DNA from: Isoetes taiwanensis
Taxonomy: Eukaryota > Streptophyta > Lycopodiopsida > Isoetales > Isoetaceae
Direction: 5' to 3'
DNA: 64,000 nt
Assembly: GCA_021234155.1 (NCBI GenBank)
Contig: JAJEKV010000011.1
Coordinates: 2,423,294 to 2,487,293 of the forward strand
In this document: in pieces, positions 56,313-64,000 of the stretch
Numbering within the stretch: position 1 is the stretch's first letter
Layout of the letters: each line of letters opens with the position of its first letter
Notes under the pieces: generated by a model
What the model was told of the DNA's origin: nothing
Databases searched by the model: none
What the model saw: the letters and a program-made list of their open reading frames with translations, nothing else
Translations under genes and position numbers: made by a program

Positions 56313-58681
56313 GAAAAAGATCACGTGGAATACAGAGGCTGACCTAAAGGGCAAAAAATTCTGGATAATATCTGGTAACCACAGTATATGTGCAGCTCAG
56401 TTGCTATGCGGTTATGTTGGAGAGCTGGAACAGCGGCTGGAGTTTGCTAAAGCCTACGCGAGGAGAAGAACAAGAGTGCTTAATGGAAACTTGACAGATA
56501 GAGAATACATTGAGTTGAGCATTCAGTGCAATGAAGTAATCGCTAACACTGTATATAGAGAGCCATTGTTAGAAAAGCTCCAACAGCTGCGGCATCAACA
56601 TAAAGCGTATGGATGTCCTCCTCAAGGTCCCATTGGCACTGCCACCACCTCCGCATGGAAGGTATTTTTATTAGCCCAGCTCAATGACATCGCGGCCGCG
56701 ATTTCACTGACCATTTGTTTTGTAGGACTTCCACGAGATAGCTACCACAACGTTGAAGGTGAAGGAGCTAAAGGACGAGAAGCAATTTATTTTTATGGAG
56801 GAGCGGGTGTTCAGAAAGTTAATGGAAGTGGCCAACAGATGGGTCAACAAGAAGATCGCGTGATGAGCATGGAGATTTTTTCGATAAGCCCTCGAAGGAC
56901 TTCTTCAACAAAACACGGTTAAGATACCTTCGAGGCATGTCCAATCTGAGAGGTTTCTCGGCTTCTCGATGAGATTTTGGAAGGAAAGACATACATTAAG
57001 GTCCAACGCGGATACCATGGCAGGTTTAATTGCCAGCAGCGCGCCATTGATATTAGAAGCCTGAGCTTCATGCGGAAAGAAATCTTGTCATACGCTTCCC
57101 TTTTGCCGAGAAAGAATACACTTTTGGGAAGAGTTGCTTTCGAATTTCTGCTTTCACGCGAACGGCCGGATTACGGATATATCGATTGGGATCAGAGAAT
57201 GCGTGAAAGCCAATTACAATACGGAACATGTTGTGGGTAATTTGCCCGTTGCATTTCTAGAACCCATTAGATCGATTTTGAAACACGAAGAGGCTATCAA
57301 GATCAAGGAGAGGAAAAATATTGTATATCTTTGTAACAAAGGAAGGGATTCCTACCTCCACTCCGATTATCGAGAATGCAACTATGGTGTTCATAGACAT
57401 TAGAGGATTCTACGCATTATGGACGTGCAAGAAATATATGGAACTCTTCACAAGAATATCAAAGATGGCATTTGCTAACATTTATCACCTTGTGATTACG
57501 ATGCGGTCTGCGAACTTGCCGCATTGCTTGTGCTGACCAAAAAGCATTCAAAGGCGGTCCCATATTTCGTAGGTACATATGACGAGCGGGATGGGTGAAC
57601 AAGAAAAGGGTGAAGGAATATCAGTATTACATCACCCATATGTGCATTAATGAAGCGACTCTAGGGTGAACAGCGATAATGCCGGGGCTGGAGCTTCGTT
57701 TGACCGCAGTGAACACCGCACCACGAAGGCGCCCTTGCCACCAATGCTGTCCGGTGGTGGCCGAAGATCTTGAGAAAACGAAGAAGAAATGGCGGACATA
57801 TTTCCGCGGGTAAACCCGGTACAAGTTTGTCCGAATGGAAGGTGACCACGTGATGAAGTGCGGTTGAAGACATCATATGCTTACTACGGTTGACAAGCTT
57901 GTGCCCAAGGATGGTTGTGTTCTTGATTTCTTCTCGCCAGTGCGCGCCTCGTGTCGCCTTAATCTGAGGGAAAGAAGAGTATTGCTTTGAAAAGGGTAAA
58001 GTGTGCCGATTTTCGAGGGTTTTCTGGATAAGCTCGAAAACCTGGTTAGGCAGAGGGGGGAGACGGATGAAGAGGATAAGGCGAGCGAGAATGATCCTAA
58101 TGCGATCAATTTAAACATTACCCAAGGAGCGGATATATCTAACATTGATTCAAGCTTGGATCAAATGGATGAAAAGCTACGAGGAAAGAATGCAGGAAAG
58201 CGAAAAAGACTTACGGAGGCTACCGAGAAAGGTATTTCGCTAGCTAGAGCCAGGTGTTTCAAAAATTGGGGGCTTTAAATGAAAAATTTGATGCCTACAT
58301 GCCTTTCTTGACAAAGCGGGGTCCGAGTTTCGAATCGTAGGCATGGTCATGGACCCCGCGGATCAAGAGGGTGAGCCATCGGGGCACACAAGAGCATCGA
58401 GTTCAAGCAATGAAAAAACCAAACTCTTCCATGCACCCGATATCGCATATCTGCCGGCGGAGTGGCGATATGTCGAAGGACCCCCATGGATACCCGACAT
58501 CGAAGGACCGGATCCACATGTCCAACTCCTTACGCTGATGCCATAGAGAAATCCAGACAAAACAGGCTAATCGAGATGGACCACGAGAAGATCTTATACA
58601 AAGGGGGCAGGAACATGAAGCTAGGATAGCTGCTGAGATAGGTGTTGTACCTGAGACAGTATCGGAAACCCAGATGGACTA
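56313..58681 (+). pseudogene. 3' part of the chromodomain-ParB-methyltransferase-like gene
   Basis: 56313-56661 is one open exon: TWNTEADLKGKKFWIISG followed by NHSICAAQLL, the ParB-type G(N/H)H..AA motif, then an Arg/Glu-rich helical region ending TTSAWK at GAAG/GTATTT. The next exon starts at 56726 (DFHEIATTTLKVKELKDEKQ). Frames then shift repeatedly. 57375-57540 has ENATMVFID followed by YDAVCELAALLVLTKKH, the position of the DPPY block and following helix of beta-class N6/N4 amino-methyltransferases. About 57690 has NAGAGASFDRSEH. 57890-57930 has KDGCVLDFFS, like the cofactor motif DPFxGxG, and FEGFLDKLENLV follows. An NLS-like GKRKRL is at about 58200. The end VVPETVSETQMD with stop is at 58681. 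Confidence 0.5.
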
Positions 58682-59331
58682 ATTTCTGCCCATATGGCAA
58701 AGTAATGTACATTGAAATGTTTGAGGAATAAAAATTACAATGCTTTGAGTTTACTATTTCAGTTTTGTTTTTTGTTTAAACTTTCCTTGACACGACAACT
58801 CATAATGTTCGCCACCGCGATCCTCATTATCAATTTCATTTCTTTTTATCCATGTGTAGAGCTTAACGGAATTGTAATATTACATCCATGGGCTGGCTAG
58901 GCAGCTTCGAATCTTCGCCGTGGCGATCCTGCTGAGTATTTTCACTCTTTCTTGTGGACCGCTCTTACTCACAACGGAGCTTGGGATAGCCTTATACATG
59001 TCAAAGTCGGATACATCGCTGGTTGTGACCAAAAAACAGCGGAAAAAACGTCAACTTTTACTCTGCTGCAACCATTTGCGGTGTTTTATAGACAACCAAG
59101 AACCTATTTCATGCTAAACGAGAATTCCGAAATTCTCTAATTAATTAAATCGTGCTTTCAACGTTCTGTTTGCTAAAAACAGAGTTGCCTTTTCGTTTAC
59201 AAGACCATGACAGAAGATATTTCTAAAACAGCACTTTTCATAAGATAAGAACATTAAAAAAGAAAACAAGAGAACAAGTAGATGCAATATCCAATGACAA
59301 CAGAAAATGATCTAACATTGAGAACTCTCAC

Positions 59332-59545
59332 CTCTCGTTCTGCTTCTGTTTCTTTTCAATATTCCTCTCTTCATTTTTTGATGTCTTTGCATTTGAATCA
59401 TCCCCTTCTTGAGTTCTTCGTACTCGATCTTCCAACTCCGTCATCAACGCGCTTAATATATCTTGTGGAACATTGGCAAGCGTGGACAACCTATATCCGC
59501 ATTGGGCGCCTCGTGGCTAGGCCTTTGCCTTTGTCAGGTCCATTT
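59332..59545 (-). other. Possible exon of an unknown gene
   Basis: One frame reads YRLSTLANVPQDILSAL, then MTELEDRVRRTQEGDDS and ends EKKQKQNE at a GAGAG/GTGAGAG donor. The helical, charged composition looks real. No family is recognised, and no partner exons were found. Confidence 0.35.
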
Positions 59546-60584
59546 GCAGACACTAGAATACAGAAAAACAACGGTGAAATCCCAAAGTGGAAATACCTCC
59601 GAGAAGTTAGGAATAAGAAAAACGTAGTGATATTTACTTGTTACAAGAAACAGCGAGATTGAGAGGAGCACTGGAGCAGGGACACTGAAGATCGAGGGCA
59701 TCAGAGATATAGGAACTCGAGGGCAATGGCAAGATTTGGCCATCAGGATCGGACTGGCGCCAAACTTTGGTATGATCACTGTGATGTCGCGCCCATTTTT
59801 TCTGTTTTTTTTCCCTGTTGTTTTTTACTTTCTTCGGGTGCAATATGTTTACCTAATATGTTTACCAAAATGTAACTCAAAAATGTTAACCATGGACAAT
59901 ACTTTGGGGTTGTATGGGGCAATATTACATTATTCATTTCGAATTTCCAAATGAAATGTGACCATGGGCGATATTTCCTCCTCCTTTTTTCATTCGTTGC
60001 CCTTTTCCAATTTTCATGTGCACCCCAGCCTGAGGTTACATTCCCTGTCTCTCCATATTTCTTTTACTTCCTTGGCTTTTAACTCAGGAACAATTTCAAT
60101 ATGGGGCTTAAGTTATTTGGTTTAGGCATGTACTACCATGGGATGATATCTCACTCACTAACCTTTGACTCTACCATGTGATGATATCTCACTCACTAAC
60201 CTTTGACTTGTGTAAAACATCTTCAGATAAGCTTCCCGATTTTGCATTTTTCTTTGGGTTAAACTAGGAATAAGGTTAAGTATTGTTGACTCTGGGTTTC
60301 CCTTGTTGAGCAATTTATGGGGTGATATATATATTTCTTGACTCATTTTAATCGTCATTTATTGCTTGTTCACTTTGTCGAGACGCATTTTTACAATCTT
60401 TTCTACATTAACTTCAAGGCCCATTTCTCACACTTTTTATGGCTCGCCCCTTCCTCTGCAGCTCGCCCCTTGGCCAGGGTCAACCCCTTTGCCAGGTCCG
60501 CCACTTTGGCAGGTGGGCTTTTTCAATTAGAAAATTCATTAAAAAATGCAACATCTTCTTTATGTTCATAGGAGGATAGTCCTT

Positions 60585-60860
60585 TGGGTGGGGCGTTGGC
60601 CTCCCCAAATGTGGTCATGGGTTTGAACTGCTATTATACTTGAATTCTCCTTTCTAACATAAACTTCTGGGTTTGAACTTTTGTTATGCATGCCAATCAA
60701 CTTAATCTTCACAACTTGTGGGTAGAATTTTGTTATATACACGTCAATCACTGGATTTTCATTTTGAAGTTCTAGGTTTGAGCTCTTGGTATGCACATCA
60801 ATGAACTTAATCTTCCTAGCTTCTAGATTCAAACTTTTGTTAATGTTGTTGTTTTACTTG
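60585..60860. repeat. Degenerate repeats with tRNA-like word
   Basis: GGCGTTGGCCTCCCC and GGTCATGGGTTTGAACTGC are spaced like A and B boxes of a tRNA-derived SINE, and GGGTTTGAACT-like words recur downstream at about 85-base spacing (near 60670, 60770, 60830). Weak. Confidence 0.3.
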
Positions 60861-60918
60861 ATTTTTTTTTCTAAGCAATATTCTTACCATAGTTTTTGTG
60901 TACTAGATCCATTTACAA

Positions 60919-63900
60919 ATGTCAAATGAAATGTCGAGCTCTGGGACTAGTAGCTACAATAGTGGGAATGATTGTTTGCCACGCCAGGTAGCCAAATCAT
61001 CGTCTTCAACGTCTTCTTCATCAAATTCATCATCCTCCTCCCGACGAAGGTATAGGAAAAGGGCTAGGAGAGATCCGACGGAAGTTCTCTACCTTCGTCG
61101 AGGCACTTGTTGGTGCAACAGGTGTAATGGCAAGACAAGCCGTTCATATCGCGTTCGATTGGATCATGAAGCAAAGTATGGATTATGTCGTAGTCGGCCT
61201 ACGCAACTTGATGAAGAAAATAACCTCGAACATGATGCAAATACTGTGAGTATCATTTTTGTTTTTATTTGTTCCAAATAGAATAGAATAGAATAGGTTT
61301 TTAGCGTCCACGGAGAAGGAAAATGCTAAATTTCTTCGTCACTTGTAACATGTATTGTGTATCTTCATTCTTCCATTTCTATTCACTTCTTATACATCTT
61401 TATGTGGCCATATAGTCACCTAGTGAAGAGTCTAGCATGCAAAGTACTTTTGTTGGTGAGGAGGCAATTCATGATATGATCACAAATTTTTTCCCAACAA
61501 GCCAAGAACCCAATAGTCGTGAAAACAATGACGGTGCTAATGACGTAGATGATGAACCATGTATTGATAAGGCAACGTATCTCCATAATGAGGCACGTAC
61601 ACCATTGTTTCCAAATGCCCGTATATCTCGCCTTGCCACATGTATGCTTATTCTAAATCTCCAACACAAAGTTGGTTGGAGCAACAGTAGTGTGTCCGAA
61701 CTTTTCAGGTATGTACATGCAATTCATTCTTTTGTTTCAGTGTGGGTGCGGGGTTCATATACAAATATGCTTACTTGATGTTTTTATAGTTTGCTTGATA
61801 AGATATTACCCGATGGCCATTGTCTTCCAAAATCTAGGCGGGAAGCTAGAGAGCTATTACGATCCTTAGGACTGGAATATAACATCGTGCATGCATGTGT
61901 CAATGATTATATCTTATTTCGCAAAGACTATGCAAACCATGATGCATGTCCAATATGTAAAGAAGCACGTTATGAAGAAGATAGGAAGACCAAGGTTGCA
62001 AGAAAGGTGTTACGCCATATGCCTATAATTCCTCGCCTTCGTCATATGTTTCGATCGCCAACCCTAGCGATTTCATGGATTATCATGCAAGGAATCGTGA
62101 AAGCACCGGGATGGAAAAATGAGAATACTGGCGATGGGGCTTTGTGGAAATATATAGAAGAGCAAGTGGCCTATATTTGCATCGAGAACCTCCATAACGT
62201 TAGACTTGGGCTAGGGATTGATGGTGTTTGCCCATGGGGGAGTAGATCATCCTCACATAGCGTGTGGCCTATGGCAATTGTGAATTATAATATCCCACCA
62301 TGGATGGCCACAAAGCCTGGTCACATCATGCTGACTTTGATCATTCCAGGTATGTATGTTGTATATAAGTTTATTTTTACTTTGTATTAAGCATAAAATG
62401 GGTTATTACAGGAAAGTACAAAGTGAAAAATATGGACGTATACTTAGAACCTTTAGTAGAAGAACTTGAGATCTTGTGGAAGGGAGTGCATATGTATGAC
62501 ATTTCTAAATCTCCACATGACTTTATATTCCATGGGATGTTATGCTTTACTCTTCATGATTATCCAGGTTTTTCTGAAGCTTCGGGTATGATATAGTAAG
62601 AGTGCGAAAGTATCAGAGTTCAATTATTATTTTAATACTTTACCTTTTGTTCTCATTGCAGGTCTACAAACAAGTGGTGCATGTGGATGCCCATCTTGTG
62701 GGACTAGCTTGACTTCTTATAGGTCAAAATATCTGAAAAAACAAATATATTTGGGGCATAAAAATATTTGCCGAGGGCCATTCTCAAGACGTGGGTCTAA
62801 TAAGGCGTCAAAAGCCAAAGCGATGGACACCCAAGGATTGGTTGGATGCTTGGCAAGAGATGAATCCCAATGTGGATTACTTGGTGGTTATAAAGATGCC
62901 AATGCGAAAACTCCTCTGGAATGAAGAGGTTATCTATATTTTATAGGTTGGAATCTTTGGATTGGCTTGGAGTTGGTTCATTTGCTAGATCCTATGCACA
63001 TTTTCAAGAATGTTGCTCATTCTCTTTGGCAGCATTTAACGGAGAGAATGGGAAACCTTGGGTGCTAGAATGGATCTGAAAAGAGCAAAAAAAAAAGAAA
63101 TCTTGGCCCATCAAGAGGATAGGCAAGAAGACTCTGGCATGGAAACAAGGTGCATGGGTTCTAGGAAAGAAACAACAGGTTGAAGTGAACAAGAGGATAT
63201 CAAAGGTGCGCACGCCAACCGGATATGGAGCTTCTTTGAGAAAGGCATTTACTAAAAAAGGTAGCCTCGTTGGATTAAAGACACATGATTGGCACAAGTT
63301 TCTTCAGGTATATTTTGGTTCTTGTGCTTTTATTTCTTGGAATAAATATATTGCAACATATGTAATGATATTTCATGGACTTTGCAGCATATACTTCCAT
63401 GTGTGATAGGTGATTTCTTGACTCCACAAGTAAGAAGCATTATATTTCGATTGGGTAAATTTGCAAGGTGGGTCTCCTCCAAAGAAATTGAAGTGGCTGA
63501 TATATCAAAAGTGGAGGAGGAAGTGATTATACTGCTTTGTGACATTGAGAAGGAGTTTCCCACCAGTTTTTTTGATCTCCAGGTACTACTGATTAAATTC
63601 TACGTAACAACTATGAGTACAATTTTATTTCTAGCAACTACAAGTCCAATTAACAATTTGCTTACATATATAGGTACATCTATTGATGCATATTCCAAAT
63701 GAGATAAGGTTGGCAGGACCTGCTCCTAGCAGATGGATGTTTTTTCTAGAGCGCTACATGAAGGTGCTCAAAAGCTTTGTGCGTCAAATGGCAAAACCAG
63801 AGGGTTGCATGGCTGAAGGACATCTTGTGCAAGAAACATTATTTTATCTAAATGATGCCACTATCGCATGCCATCCAGGTGGTCCTAAATTATGGGAAAT

Positions 63901-64000
63901 CGAAGAACCCAAAGAGATTACGGCAGAAGTATTACAAGGTAATGGAGTAGAACGAAGTTTGGGTGATGACATGCTTAATGCTATAAGCACATTTGTCCTT
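60919..64000 (+). mobile_element. CACTA transposase gene (TNP2 and DUF4218), runs off the edge
   Basis: Exons: 60919-61245 (Ser-rich N terminus, RGTCWCNRCNGK zinc-like), 61416-61708, 61790-62349 (the Transposase_21 block: ILPDGHCLPKSRREAREL, HACVNDYILFRKDY, CPICKEARY, then WPMAIVNYNIPPWM), 62412-62585 (VEELEILWKGV), and 62662 onward (GACGCPSCGTSLTSYRSKYL). Later exons 63388-63582 (HILPCVIGDFL) and 63674 onward (HLLMHIPNEIRLAGPAPSRW, ERYMKVLKSFVRQMAKPEG) are DUF4218. Splice phases agree through 62.7 kb. Between 62.80 and 63.10 kb the TNP2 core (WTPKDWLDAWQEM, LLDPMHIFKNVAHSLW, GARMDLKRAKKK) needs three frame changes, one at a 10-A run. The copy is therefore probably inactive, unless those are base-calling errors. 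Confidence 0.9.
61275..61310. repeat. (AATAG)n with GTTTTTAGCGTCCACGG flank
   Basis: Lies in intron 1 of the CACTA gene. Repeat unit and flank match the array at 13390-13432. Confidence 0.7.

Larger units (their letters stand above)
58682..60918. other. Intergenic span; one possible minus-strand exon
   Basis: Mostly non-coding. Two weak GCGATCC words (58815, 58915) belong to the palindrome family of the gene to the left. See separate entries for 59332-59545 and 60585-60860. Confidence 0.4.

Noticed and set aside
59282-59662. 126-codon plus-strand open frame
   Set aside because: It lies antisense to a more protein-like minus-strand exon candidate. Composition is typical of an antisense shadow.

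Overview
The window looks like repeat-dense nuclear DNA of a land plant. Plant-type gene families (CIPK kinase, LL-diaminopimelate aminotransferase, M20 ureide amidohydrolase, aldo-keto reductase, PLS-type PPR) occur as intron-containing, mostly broken copies. They are embedded in plant-type transposons: MULE, CACTA, Helitron, hAT MITE, Ty3 chromovirus and LINEs. The density of decayed PPR and transposon sequence suits a large-genome non-seed plant such as a fern, but that is inference. No bacterial-style operons, rRNA or CRISPR were seen, and no convincing tRNA gene.

Layout: 0.7-2.4 kb, aldo-keto reductase pseudogene (-). 4.2-4.7 kb, LINE reverse-transcriptase relic. 10.6-11.2 kb, CIPK-type kinase pseudogene (-). 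12.2-16.8 kb, a Helitron whose two ends are fixed by an unoccupied copy of its target repeat at 20.4-20.8 kb. 17.1-19.7 kb, an internally deleted chromovirus with two LTRs. 25.2-25.8 kb, exons of an unidentified spliced gene. 27.4-29.7 kb, a MULE with long TIRs and an exact 9-bp target duplication, carrying a PPR gene piece. 30.6-30.8 kb, LL-DAP aminotransferase exons. 33.2-37 kb, one CACTA end plus in-phase exons, with a PPR pseudogene between them. 38.4-39.2 kb, two intact tandem paralogous genes for about 80-residue proteins sharing a promoter block. 39.4-42.3 kb, a decayed DUF7869-type gene. 42.4-43.0 kb, a hAT MITE. 44.6-58.7 kb, a large decayed gene that reads as chromodomain-like, ParB-like and amino-DNA-methyltransferase-like, split by an intron of about 10 kb. 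That intron holds a LINE, a perfect 207-bp inverted repeat, an antisense ureide-amidohydrolase pseudogene and a Raf-like kinase pseudogene. 60.9-64.0 kb, a CACTA TNP2/DUF4218 transposase running off the right edge.

The most interesting items are the chromodomain-ParB-methyltransferase gene with its GATC/CGCG near-palindromes, the tandem small-protein pair, the MULE with its PPR piece, the Helitron with an empty-site paralogue, and the perfect inverted repeat. Most older coding sequence is broken by 1-2-nt indels more than by stop codons, so many calls rest on homology words read across frames. All family names are from recognition by eye; no search was run.
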